This document shows, piece after piece, positions 24,471-33,087 of a stretch of 64,000 nucleotides of DNA (position 1 is its first letter; every line of letters starts with the position of its first letter). The notes beneath the pieces were generated by a model. It was not told the DNA's origin, made no database searches, and saw nothing but the letters and a program-made list of their open reading frames with translations. This DNA comes from Alphaproteobacteria bacterium (GTDB lineage Bacteria; Pseudomonadota; Alphaproteobacteria; Rs-D84; CACZYB01). The DNA is taken from the NCBI GenBank assembly GCA_017938435.1, contig JAGBBO010000008.1:1-64000 (forward strand), in the 5' to 3' direction. Position numbers and translations under genes: made by a program.

Positions 24471-26522
24471 CTAAAATTTTTTTTCAGATTTTGATATTAT
24501 TTCTTCATCGCATATTGGACAATACTCGTGTTCACCTGCAATATATCCATGTTTTGGACAGATTGAGAATGTTGGAGTGATTGTTATATATGGGACGCGA
24601 TAGTTTTCAAATACACGTTTGATTATGTTCTTACAATTATTTATATCAGAAATTCTTTCTGCCATATACAAGTGAAGAACTGTTCCACCAGTGTATTTTG
24701 TTTGCAAATCATCTTGCATATCAAGAACTTCGAATGGGTCATCAGTATAGCTAACTGGAATTTGAGTCGAGTTAGTATAGTAAGGAGCATCCTTTGTTCC
24801 TGCTTGAATAATGTCTGCAAAATATTTTGCATCTTCTTTAGCAAATCTATATGTTGTTCCTTCGGCAGGTGTTGCCTCAAGATTATAAAGATTGCCAGTT
24901 TCCTCTTGGAATTCGACCATTTTACTTCTGATGTGTTCAAGAAGGTCAGCAGCCATCTTGTGTCCGCGTGGATCAGTAATGTCGTATTCATCATTAGAGA
25001 AATTTCTTATCATTTCGTTTACACCATTTACACCGATTGTTGCAAAGTGGTTACGAAGTGAGCCAAGATATCTTTTTGTGAATGGGTAAAGTCCACCATC
25101 CATAAGTTTTTGAATTGTTTTTCTTTTGATTTCAAGACTTGTTTTAGCAAGTTCCATAAGATGATCAAGTTGGTAATATAATCCTTCGATATTGCCTTTG
25201 TAATTATAACCCAATCTTGCACAGTTTATTGTTACAACCCCAATAGAACCAGTTTGTTCAGCAGAACCAAAAAGTCCATTACCGCGTTTCAAAAGTTCAC
25301 GAACATCAAGACGAAGACGGCAACACATTGAACGAACATCGGTTGGTTTTAAATCTGAATTCATAAAGTTTTGGAAGTATGGAAGACCATATTTTGCAGT
25401 CATTTCAAAAAGCAAATCTGCATTTTCGCCTTCCCAAATAAAATCATTTGTAATGTTGTATGTTGGAATAGGGAATGTAAATGGACGACCCTTTGCATCA
25501 CCAGCAGTCATAACTTCGATATATGCTTTGTTAATCATATCCATTTCTTTTTGTAAATCACCATAGGTGAAGTCAACTTCTTTACCACCAATTTTTGGAT
25601 GTTGCGGTGCTAAATCCTTTGGACATACCCAATCGAATGTGAAGTTTGTAAATGGAGTTTGTGTTCCCCAACGACTTGGAACATTAAGGTTATAGATAAG
25701 TTCTTGAATCTTTTGTTTTACTTGATCATATGTCATATTATCAAGTCTTATGAATGGAGCAAGGTATGTATCAACAGAAGAGAATGCCTGTGCACCAGCC
25801 CATTCATTTTGAAGTGTGCCCATAAAGTTTACCATTTGACCAACAGCAGATGATAAATGTTTCGGTGCAACAGATTCAATGTGTCCAGGAACACCGTTGA
25901 AACCTTCTTCTAATAATGCACGAAGTGACCAACCTGCACAGTATCCAGAAAGCATACTTAAATCATGAATGTGGAAATCACCGTTTCTGTGTGCTTCGCC
26001 AATTTCTTTTGGATAAATGTATGAAAGCCAATAATTTGCAACAACTTTACCAGAAATATTAAGAATCATTCCACCCAAAGAATATCCCTGGTTTGCATTT
26101 TCATTTACACGCCAATCAAGTTGTTTTAAATATTCAGTAATTGATTTTTCAACATCAATTTTAATCTTTTCAGCTTCACGATTTTGTGCACGTTTTTCTC
26201 TATATAATATATAAGCCTTTGCTGTTTCATAATAGTTGGAATCAATTAAAGCCTGTTCTATAACATCTTGAACCTTTTCGATGAATACAGCTTGTTCGGC
26301 ACTATATTTGTGGTTTAGGAATTTTGCAACAGTGTTTGTTAATCTTAAAAGTTCTTCTTCTGAAAATGGGGTAGTAGCTTCACCAGCTTGTTTTATAGCA
26401 TTAGAAATTTTTTCAATATCAAAGTCAACGACTTCGCCATCTCTTTTTACTATTTTTGTTATATTGAGTTTATTTACTGGTGTCATGGATACAATGTTTG
26501 TATCTTTTGTATTATCAGCCAC
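24471..26522 (-). CDS. nrdD: Anaerobic ribonucleoside-triphosphate reductase, catalytic core lacking glycyl-radical end
   Basis: Reduces ribonucleotides to deoxyribonucleotides without oxygen. 683 residues starting with GTG at 26522 (GGAGG upstream). An N-terminal ATP cone (about 20-110, ITKIVKRDGEVVDFD) precedes the 10-stranded barrel. HIHDLSMLSGYCAGW and VRSMCCRLRLD (Cys400, Cys401) are active-site regions, and GNGLFGS, GSIGVVTIN are standard NrdD. The zinc site near the end keeps CPKHG and CPIC (Cys655, 668, 671). It stops at SEKKF, before the segment that normally holds the radical Gly; that piece is a separate gene downstream. The double Cys may mean reduction by a redoxin rather than formate, but I am not sure. 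No nrdG in view. Confidence 0.92.
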   Translation of the reverse strand: MADNTKDTNIVSMTPVNKLNITKIVKRDGEVVDFDIEKISNAIKQAGEATTPFSEEELLRLTNTVAKFLNHKYSAEQAVFIEKVQDVIEQALIDSNYYETAKAYILYREKRAQNREAEKIKIDVEKSITEYLKQLDWRVNENANQGYSLGGMILNISGKVVANYWLSYIYPKEIGEAHRNGDFHIHDLSMLSGYCAGWSLRALLEEGFNGVPGHIESVAPKHLSSAVGQMVNFMGTLQNEWAGAQAFSSVDTYLAPFIRLDNMTYDQVKQKIQELIYNLNVPSRWGTQTPFTNFTFDWVCPKDLAPQHPKIGGKEVDFTYGDLQKEMDMINKAYIEVMTAGDAKGRPFTFPIPTYNITNDFIWEGENADLLFEMTAKYGLPYFQNFMNSDLKPTDVRSMCCRLRLDVRELLKRGNGLFGSAEQTGSIGVVTINCARLGYNYKGNIEGLYYQLDHLMELAKTSLEIKRKTIQKLMDGGLYPFTKRYLGSLRNHFATIGVNGVNEMIRNFSNDEYDITDPRGHKMAADLLEHIRSKMVEFQEETGNLYNLEATPAEGTTYRFAKEDAKYFADIIQAGTKDAPYYTNSTQIPVSYTDDPFEVLDMQDDLQTKYTGGTVLHLYMAERISDINNCKNIIKRVFENYRVPYITITPTFSICPKHGYIAGEHEYCPICDEEIISKSEKKF

Positions 26523-26611
26523 TTTTGCCTCCTTTTCTCTTTTTCTTCTTGTGAAAAGAATCCAGAGATTCTTTCATAAGTGTTTGTTTTTTAATCCTTC
26601 TTTTCCTGTAT

Positions 26612-26658
26612 TTACAATATATAGTGTTTTTGAAATGAATGCAAACTATATTTTGTGT
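26612..26658 (-). promoter_or_regulatory. Tandem NrdR boxes on the nrdD promoter
   Basis: Two 16-bp matches to the NrdR consensus ACACWATATATWGTGT: 26612-26627 (14 of 16) and 26643-26658 (14 of 16), centres 31 bp apart, three helical turns, as is usual for NrdR. They overlap the -10 and the -35. Confidence 0.8.
26616..26644 (-). promoter_or_regulatory. Promoter for nrdD
   Basis: Minus strand TTGCAT (26644-26639), 17-bp spacer, TATATT (26621-26616), about 94 bp before the GTG start. Confidence 0.75.
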
Positions 26659-26770
26659 TTTTTTGAAAATAAAATGCTTGACTAAGGAAAAGTATAGAAA
26701 AATCTATAATTTAAGATTTTTTTGTGATATAATACTTTAAGATTTTAATTAAAAATGGGAGAAAACAGGG

Positions 26771-27565
26771 ATGTCTGTGCTTTATTATATTATTGGTTTT
26801 ATTTGTTTTTTATGTATTTTTTGGGGATTTTGGGGAAGTCATTATTTCCTTTCAAGCTACGGTTTTGGGGGAGTCGCGGAAGTTTTGCCAAGTGATATGT
26901 CGTATGTATTATTTGCTGTTGGTCTTCCTATTCTTATATTGCTTATGATTGCACTTGTTATTTATGTAATAGCGTCTATGAACCAAACAAAAATGATAAT
27001 TGCGAATCTTTTACAGATTTCAAAGTCAGAAATGTCCGGTATTCAAACAGTAGGTAAGTCATTGATTGAAGTAAGAAAACTTGGTTTTACAAATCAGTTT
27101 TTTGTAAATATGCCTATGATTTTGAATGATATGAGCCAATTTATTGCGGATATTATTGCAAAGGCGGGAATCGCATCGGATGTTGTTATTTATGATGCAC
27201 TTTCAAAGACAGGAGATAACAGACTTTATGCTGTTTGTAGAATTATTTTAGATAAAAGAGAATCGACTCCTCATTTTGATGAAAGTTTGAGAAGACTTCT
27301 TAAAAGGGACGAATCTCTTGCTGGGGTTATTTCTATATTTTCAGATAAATATGATAAACTTTTAAGAATTGTTTCAAAATATGATTTGGATGGTTTTGTT
27401 TCTTCTATTTTGGAGGAGGGGGAACTTGGAAAAGTTAGAAATGTTCTTCTTAACGCTCTTAATATGAAAGATGAAGCTACTGGTCGTCATGCAAATGTAT
27501 TCGATTCTATTGAGGATGAATCGTTTATGCAGGAAAATTTGGAAATTTCACCAATAGAAAAATAG
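26771..27565 (+). CDS. Hypothetical membrane protein
   Basis: 264 residues, not recognised. Two transmembrane helices: about 4-25 (YYIIGFICFLCIFWGFW) and 45-70 (LFAVGLPILILLMIALVIYVI). A cytoplasmic domain of ~190 residues follows, with helices (QTKMIIANLLQISKSEM) and conserved-looking stretches around AVCRIILDKR and FDESLRRLLKRDESLAGV. GGGAGAAAACAGGG precedes the ATG. It precedes the suf genes by 70 bp on the same strand, but that gap is long enough for a separate promoter. Function unknown. Confidence 0.55.
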   Translation: MSVLYYIIGFICFLCIFWGFWGSHYFLSSYGFGGVAEVLPSDMSYVLFAVGLPILILLMIALVIYVIASMNQTKMIIANLLQISKSEMSGIQTVGKSLIEVRKLGFTNQFFVNMPMILNDMSQFIADIIAKAGIASDVVIYDALSKTGDNRLYAVCRIILDKRESTPHFDESLRRLLKRDESLAGVISIFSDKYDKLLRIVSKYDLDGFVSSILEEGELGKVRNVLLNALNMKDEATGRHANVFDSIEDESFMQENLEISPIEK

Positions 27566-27635
27566 TTTTATTCTTGAAAAACTTTTTTTTGTGTATTACT
27601 TTAACTATATTACAAAGTAATATAGGATTGATAAT

Positions 27636-29057
27636 ATGGCAAGTGAAGACAGAATCAAAGATATAGCAAAAAATGGTGTGGAGTATAAGGCAGGATTTGA
27701 TCCAAAAATTGATTTAGATGTGATTGAAAAAAAAGGTGTATCCGAAGAAGTTATTAGATACATTAGTAAAAAAAATAACGAATCCGAAGATATTTTGAAT
27801 TTTCGTTTAGATGCTTATTCAAAGTGGCTTAAAATGAAAGAACCTCATTGGGCTGCATTTGAATATGATCCTATAAATTATAATGATATTTACTTTTTTG
27901 CAAAGCCTAAGCAAAACAAAAGCGTTGATGATAAAATTGAGGCTACATATAAAAGGTTGGGTGTTCCTTTGGAGGAGCAAAAAATTCTTAAAGGTCAGGC
28001 CGTTGATGCTGTTGTCGATAGTAGTTCTGTAAGAACGACATATGGAAAGCAACTTTTGGAAATGGGAATTATTTTCTGTCCTATTTCTATGGCATTACAA
28101 AAGTATCCGGATTTGGTTAAGAAATTTTTGGCACATGTTGTGCCTCCGGAGGATAATTTCTTTGCTGCACTTAATGCTGCGGTGTTTTCGGATGGAACAT
28201 TTGTTTATATTCCGAAAAATGTAAAATGTCCGATTGAACTTAGTTCTTATTTCCGTCTTCAAACTGAAAAATTGGGACAATTTGAACGAACATTGATTGT
28301 TGCTGATGAAGGGAGTGAAGTTTCTTATTTGGAGGGGTGTTCTGCTCCGATAAGGGATTCAAATCAGCTACATTCTGGGGTGGTTGAACTTGTTGCTTGT
28401 AAAGGGGCAAAGATAAAATATTCTACTGTGCAAAATTGGTATGCAGGCGATGAAAATGGAAAGGGTGGTGTTTATAATTTCGTAACAAAACGAGGTGTGT
28501 GTTTCGAAGATGCTACTATTTCATGGACACAGTTAGAAGTTGGTTCTATAAAAACTTGGAAATATCCATCGTGTATTTTAAAGGGTGATAGAAGTAAAGG
28601 GGAGTTTTTCTCGGTTGCACTGACAAATAATATGCAGATGACAGATACAGGAACGAAAATGATTCACCTTGGGCGTGATACAACAAGTACTATTATAACA
28701 AAGGGAATCGCTCTTGGAAAATCAGTTAATGGTTATAGGGGAATGGTGAAGTTTGCTCCAACAGCTGAGAATGCGAGAAATTTTACAAAGTGTGATACTT
28801 TGGTTGTTGGTGATAATTCAAAGGCTTTGGCTTTGCCTGATATTATTGGTGCAAATATGTCAACGGTGGTTGAACATGAGGCTTCTGTTTCATCAGTTAG
28901 TGAGGAACAATTATTCTTTATGATGCAAAGGGGGCTTGATGAAGATAAAGCATTGGGTCTTATTGTGAATGGATTTTGTTCGGATATTATTAAAAAACTT
29001 CCTGCGGAATTTGCTATGGAAGCAAAGGAATTGATAAATATTAGTATAGAGGGTTAA
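27636..29057 (+). CDS. sufB: Fe-S cluster assembly protein SufB
   Basis: Scaffold subunit of the SufBC2D complex that builds Fe-S clusters in the cytosol. 473 residues, normal length. The C-terminal beta-helix is clear: PIELSSYFRLQTEKLGQFERT, GSEVSYLEGCSAP, VQNWYAGDENGKGGVYNFVTKR, and VEHEASVSSVSEEQLFFMMQRG near the end, with the Cys and Glu used as cluster-assembly residues in known SufB. One base separates its stop from sufC. No sufS, sufE/sufU or iscR lies beside it, so sulfur supply must be encoded elsewhere. Confidence 0.96.
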   Translation: MASEDRIKDIAKNGVEYKAGFDPKIDLDVIEKKGVSEEVIRYISKKNNESEDILNFRLDAYSKWLKMKEPHWAAFEYDPINYNDIYFFAKPKQNKSVDDKIEATYKRLGVPLEEQKILKGQAVDAVVDSSSVRTTYGKQLLEMGIIFCPISMALQKYPDLVKKFLAHVVPPEDNFFAALNAAVFSDGTFVYIPKNVKCPIELSSYFRLQTEKLGQFERTLIVADEGSEVSYLEGCSAPIRDSNQLHSGVVELVACKGAKIKYSTVQNWYAGDENGKGGVYNFVTKRGVCFEDATISWTQLEVGSIKTWKYPSCILKGDRSKGEFFSVALTNNMQMTDTGTKMIHLGRDTTSTIITKGIALGKSVNGYRGMVKFAPTAENARNFTKCDTLVVGDNSKALALPDIIGANMSTVVEHEASVSSVSEEQLFFMMQRGLDEDKALGLIVNGFCSDIIKKLPAEFAMEAKELINISIEG

Positions 29058-29058
29058 A

Positions 29059-29799
29059 ATGTTAGATATAAAAGATTTAAAAGTTAGTGTAGAAGGAAAA
29101 CAAATTTTAAATGGTGTCAATTTGCATATTGGACCATCGGAAACTCATGTCATTATGGGAAAAAATGGAAGTGGTAAAAGTTCGCTTTTAAATACTATTG
29201 TTAAGAATCCAAAATATGAAATTATTGGTGGAGATATTTCTTTTTTGGGTGAAAGTATTCTTGAAAAGTCCGTTTGTGATGTTGCAAGGGCTGGGATATT
29301 TTTAAGTTTTCAAAGTGCACCTGCAATTTCAGGACTTTCGGTATCGAATCTTCTTAAAAATGCAGTGAATAGTGTTAGAAAGGCGAGGGGAGAAAAACCT
29401 TTGACTGCACCTGAATATTTTAAGTTGGCAAAGGAATATTGTGAACTTTTGGAAATTCCAAATGAATGGCTTAAACGACAAGTGAATTTAGGATTTAGTG
29501 GTGGTGAAAAGAAAAAATTAAGTATGCTTGAAATGTTGTTTTTGAAACCCAAACTTGCTTTGCTTGATGAACCTGATAGTGGTGTGGATGTGGATGCAGT
29601 GAATATTATTGCAAGGGCTATTGATTATTTGAAACAGTTTGGAGTTTCTTTTATTATAGTATCACATTATGAAAAACTTATATCTTTATCAAAACCTAAT
29701 TTTGTTCATGTTATGCAAGATGGTGTTGTGGTACAAAATGGAGATATAACATTGGCTGAGAAAGTTATAAAACAAGGATTTTGTGATGATGAAAAGTAA
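29059..29799 (+). CDS. sufC: Fe-S cluster assembly ATPase SufC
   Basis: ABC-type ATPase of SufBC2D. 246 residues with Walker A GKNGSGKSS, Q-loop FLSFQSAPAISGLS, signature GFSGGEKKKLSMLEM, Walker B LALLDEPDSGVDVDA and the SufC-specific HYEKLI end. The ATG follows the sufB stop by one base, with GAGGG ahead, so translation is coupled. Its end overlaps the sufD start by 17 bp. Confidence 0.96.
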   Translation: MLDIKDLKVSVEGKQILNGVNLHIGPSETHVIMGKNGSGKSSLLNTIVKNPKYEIIGGDISFLGESILEKSVCDVARAGIFLSFQSAPAISGLSVSNLLKNAVNSVRKARGEKPLTAPEYFKLAKEYCELLEIPNEWLKRQVNLGFSGGEKKKLSMLEMLFLKPKLALLDEPDSGVDVDAVNIIARAIDYLKQFGVSFIIVSHYEKLISLSKPNFVHVMQDGVVVQNGDITLAEKVIKQGFCDDEK

Positions 29800-31063
29800 T
29801 TTTTCTATGATTGAAAATGATGAACATATTCCTTTTGCAAAGGAGTATAGTTTGTTGGCTTCTTCGTCATTTCCAGAGTGGTTTTTGAAATTTAAACGCC
29901 AAGGGTTCGAATCGTATTTGAAAAATTATGAAACGATAAATCCGTTTATTTCAAATTTTATTTCTGGTGATGATTTTAAACATCCTTTGTGTGATGTGGC
30001 TCCGTCTTTTGATATAATGTTAAAGTATCCAATGCTTGATGTGGAGGCATATACAATAGTTCTTGTTAATGGAAGGTATAGTTCTGAACTTTCATCAGAG
30101 GAAGAACTTCCATTTTCGATTTTTTCGGATGGAATTTTGTGTTCATTGAATGATGATGCGGATTTTTTAGATGACAAATTGCGTTGTGATGATAATGCTT
30201 TGGTTGCTCTTAATTCTGCATATTTATCAAATGGAATTGTTGTTGATGTTGCAGATAATACAAAACTTGAAAAACCAATACACATTATTTCTATTGTTTG
30301 TTCTGATACACAAAAACTTTTTGTTAATCCAAGAATTGTTGTAAAGGTTGGTAAAAATTCTTTTGTTGATATTATAGAATCTAATTTTTCATTGGATGAA
30401 AAATATTTTGAGAACAAGGTTTGTCAGTTTGATATTGGTGAAAACTCTTTTGTAAATCATTATAGATATTATAATGTTTCGCAAAATTCGTGTATGGCTG
30501 AAAATAATTTCTTTACTATTTCTGATTATGCAAAGTTTAATCAGGCTGTATTTATTAAGCAAATGGGAATTTTTAGAAGTTTTTATCAATTTGATGCTGA
30601 AAAAGAAATTAAGTTTGATAGTGTTTTATCTGTTGATGCAAAGAATAAGGAAAATTCTGATATTAGTTTCCTTATAAAACACAATAAGGATGATGCCGTA
30701 AGTAATGTTTCTTTGTTTGCGACAGTGAATGATGAGGCTGATGTGAACTTTATGACTTCGGTTCAGTGTGCAAATGGCACAAGTGGTGTTGATACTGCAC
30801 AAATTTCGCGAATTCTTCTTAATTCTCCGAATGCAAAAGGTAGAATAAAACCGTTGCAGGATATCTGGTCAGAGAAAGTGAAGGCTTATCATGGTGCGGT
30901 TATAAGTGGTGTTGATAAAAAAGATTTATTCTTTTTGGAAAGTCGTGGAATTGATACCGAAAGTGCAAAAATTTTGGTGTTAAAGTCTTGTTTGGCTAAT
31001 ATTTTACAAAATATTCATAATGAAAAAATTTCTGATGCTTTTTATAATTTAATTTGGTTATAA
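29783..31063 (+). CDS. sufD: Fe-S cluster assembly protein SufD
   Basis: SufB paralogue in SufBC2D. 426 residues, with the weakly conserved N-terminal half usual for SufD and a clear C-terminal part: RIKPLQDIWSEKVKAYHGAVISGVDKKDLFFLESRGID, where the His in AYHGA is the conserved SufD residue at the SufB interface. It overlaps sufC by 17 bp. The mlaC-like gene follows 29 bp later on the same strand. Confidence 0.93.
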   Translation: MMMKSNFSMIENDEHIPFAKEYSLLASSSFPEWFLKFKRQGFESYLKNYETINPFISNFISGDDFKHPLCDVAPSFDIMLKYPMLDVEAYTIVLVNGRYSSELSSEEELPFSIFSDGILCSLNDDADFLDDKLRCDDNALVALNSAYLSNGIVVDVADNTKLEKPIHIISIVCSDTQKLFVNPRIVVKVGKNSFVDIIESNFSLDEKYFENKVCQFDIGENSFVNHYRYYNVSQNSCMAENNFFTISDYAKFNQAVFIKQMGIFRSFYQFDAEKEIKFDSVLSVDAKNKENSDISFLIKHNKDDAVSNVSLFATVNDEADVNFMTSVQCANGTSGVDTAQISRILLNSPNAKGRIKPLQDIWSEKVKAYHGAVISGVDKKDLFFLESRGIDTESAKILVLKSCLANILQNIHNEKISDAFYNLIWL

Positions 31064-31092
31064 TTTATTTGAATTTAAAATGGAGGTTTAAA

Positions 31093-31719
31093 ATGAAAAA
31101 ATTTGTATCGTTTTTATTTTTGTTTTTAGGATTGTCTGTTTCTGTATTTGCGTCGGATGCTGATGATGTTAAGAAATATACGCAAAATCTTATTGATGAT
31201 GCTATTGTTAAAATTTTTAAAACTGGGGTTGCTTCGAATGAAAGAGTGATTCCGTTTAGAAAAGTTTTAAATGACAATTTCGATTTTGATATTATTGCAA
31301 AAAATGTTTTGGGTGTATATGGAAAGGGAATTAGCGAATCGCAACTTTCTAATTTTGTGAAACAATTTTCCGAACTTAATGTTTATAGTTATGTTAAAAA
31401 ATTCGAATCATACACTGATTCAAAAATTGATGTGATTGATGTTAAAAATGGAAAAAAAGAAGGGCAATATTTTGTTTCAAGTAAAGTGCGTGCAATGACA
31501 AGTGGTGATAAAGACTATAGCGTTGATTGGCGTATTGTAAAAGTTGGTGATAAATACAAGGTTATTGATGTTATTATTGAAGGCGTTTCTATGGTTTTAA
31601 GTTATAGAAATGAATATGCTCCGATTTTGAAATCTGCTGCTGATGAAGGAAAAAATCCTGTTGATGTTTTAACAGAAAAAATCGAAGATAAAGTTATAAA
31701 GTTAAAATTGGCAAAATAA
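31093..31719 (+). CDS. mlaC: MlaC/Ttg2D-family periplasmic phospholipid-binding protein
   Basis: 208 residues with a signal peptide (MKKFVSFLFLFLGLSVSVFAS). The mature part has the MlaC fold pattern: VIPFRKVLNDNFDFDIIAKNVLG, then FVKQFSELNVYSYVKKFESY, VRAMTSGDKDYSVDWRIVK and VIDVIIEGVSMVLSYRNEY. MlaC carries phospholipid between the outer and inner membranes. The start at 31093 has GGAGG upstream. It follows sufD by 29 bp and ends at an intrinsic terminator; no mlaDEF lies next to it, so other Mla parts are elsewhere. Confidence 0.85.
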   Translation: MKKFVSFLFLFLGLSVSVFASDADDVKKYTQNLIDDAIVKIFKTGVASNERVIPFRKVLNDNFDFDIIAKNVLGVYGKGISESQLSNFVKQFSELNVYSYVKKFESYTDSKIDVIDVKNGKKEGQYFVSSKVRAMTSGDKDYSVDWRIVKVGDKYKVIDVIIEGVSMVLSYRNEYAPILKSAADEGKNPVDVLTEKIEDKVIKLKLAK

Positions 31720-31738
31720 ATTTTACGAATAATAAATA

Positions 31739-31770
31739 AAATCCTTGGAGTATGTCCGAGGATTTTTTTT
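31739..31770 (+). terminator. Intrinsic terminator after mlaC
   Basis: ATCCTTGGA / TCCGAGGAT stem, 5-nt loop, eight T. Confidence 0.85.
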
Positions 31771-31820
31771 ATTGTTTATTTAGTTGTGTAAAATATTTAA
31801 TCCTGATGTTACAAAAGTGT

Positions 31821-33077
31821 TTAGAACATATACTTTAATTTGATACCGTATTGTCTAAAATTCATATCACCAGATTGAACACGGCGTTGTGTTGATGATT
31901 GAATTCCTTCATCAGTTATTACATCAGCAACACAGACAAGGTAAGTGCCATCATCTGAAGCAATAGTAAAACCATCAGCACACTCAGACTCTTCTGATGA
32001 TATATAGAATTCAGTCGTATCGATATCATATATTGATAAAGAATTACCAGAAGTTTTTACCTTTCCAAAATTATTCATTTTATAGAAAATGTCGATTGAA
32101 AGGTTTCCTTCTAGTTCAACAGAGAAACCAACTTCTGCACCAATGGCGAATGAACGAGTTGTATCTCCGATAAAGTTTATTTCACCATTATAATAAGATT
32201 CTTCAAAATAAGATGTCCCATCTGGACTTAAATCGCCAATAGGGTCTTCTTCGTCCTCAGAATTCAAATCTGGTATAAAATCTCCATCATAATAACCTTC
32301 TTCATCACTAACAGTAAAGTCATCGATTGAATTTTCAGCGAGACCAAGTTGTAAACCAAAGTACGGCTTTAGTCTTCCAGCAATAGAGCCGAAAAGATTT
32401 TCCAAATTATATTTGAAACCAAGCCCAATAAACCTTGAAGTAATACCACCACCACTTACAACTTCGTATGTAGTGTCATCAACAAATGGAACTTCTTCTA
32501 CTTCTCCAGTATCTTCTCCGTTTTCATCAAAGATAGGTTCTTCTGTGATAGAATTAATCTTTACCCAATCACCGTATTTCATTTTACTGTAATTTGAATA
32601 CATAAATTCAACACTTAATGAATTAGACATTACACGACCAACACCAAGTGTTAATCCGGTTGCAGTTCCCATATCATCGTTTGCATCAGCTTCACCATTT
32701 GAAATTTCACCATGTTCAAGATTGATACCATCTTCAGTCTTTCCAGTTGAAAAAGCAGCGAACATATAAAGTCCAGAACCAGAAAATGAACCTTCATCCT
32801 TTTTTGGTTGTCCGTAAAAATATACGTTTTTGTTTTTGCCATAAAGTGGAATTTCACTTACACGATTCATTGGTCGTGCGTATATGGAATTTATTTGTGG
32901 TGCGACATATTTTGTTTGTGTATTTGGATTTACAATAGTTGTATTTTGCCCAGTATATTGTTGTGATCCTACATAACGCATACCAACAGGATTTGCATTT
33001 TGTGCAAATACAGGAGATGATGACAATTCGAAGATTGCAATCGCAGATAATAATATGTTTTTTAAATCTTTTTTCAT
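31821..33077 (-). CDS. Outer-membrane beta-barrel, surface-antigen-like
   Basis: 418 residues. A signal peptide (MKKDLKNILLSAIAIFELSSSPVFA) is followed by a Gln/Asn/Tyr-rich linker (about 27-90) and a barrel from about residue 95. Strand pairs such as GLYMFAAFSTG, LTLGVGRVMSNSLSVEFMYSNYS and KPYFGLQLGLAEN, and the end FRQYGIKLKYMF, resemble P44/Msp2-type surface antigens of Rickettsiales. Long acidic loops (EPIFDENGEDTGEVEEVP and a Gly/Asp/Glu loop near 270) are probably surface-exposed. Ten bp downstream of the paralogue at 33088; GGAGA precedes the ATG. Ligand and role unknown. Confidence 0.75.
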   Translation of the reverse strand: MKKDLKNILLSAIAIFELSSSPVFAQNANPVGMRYVGSQQYTGQNTTIVNPNTQTKYVAPQINSIYARPMNRVSEIPLYGKNKNVYFYGQPKKDEGSFSGSGLYMFAAFSTGKTEDGINLEHGEISNGEADANDDMGTATGLTLGVGRVMSNSLSVEFMYSNYSKMKYGDWVKINSITEEPIFDENGEDTGEVEEVPFVDDTTYEVVSGGGITSRFIGLGFKYNLENLFGSIAGRLKPYFGLQLGLAENSIDDFTVSDEEGYYDGDFIPDLNSEDEEDPIGDLSPDGTSYFEESYYNGEINFIGDTTRSFAIGAEVGFSVELEGNLSIDIFYKMNNFGKVKTSGNSLSIYDIDTTEFYISSEESECADGFTIASDDGTYLVCVADVITDEGIQSSTQRRVQSGDMNFRQYGIKLKYMF

Positions 33078-33087
33078 CTTTTTCTCC

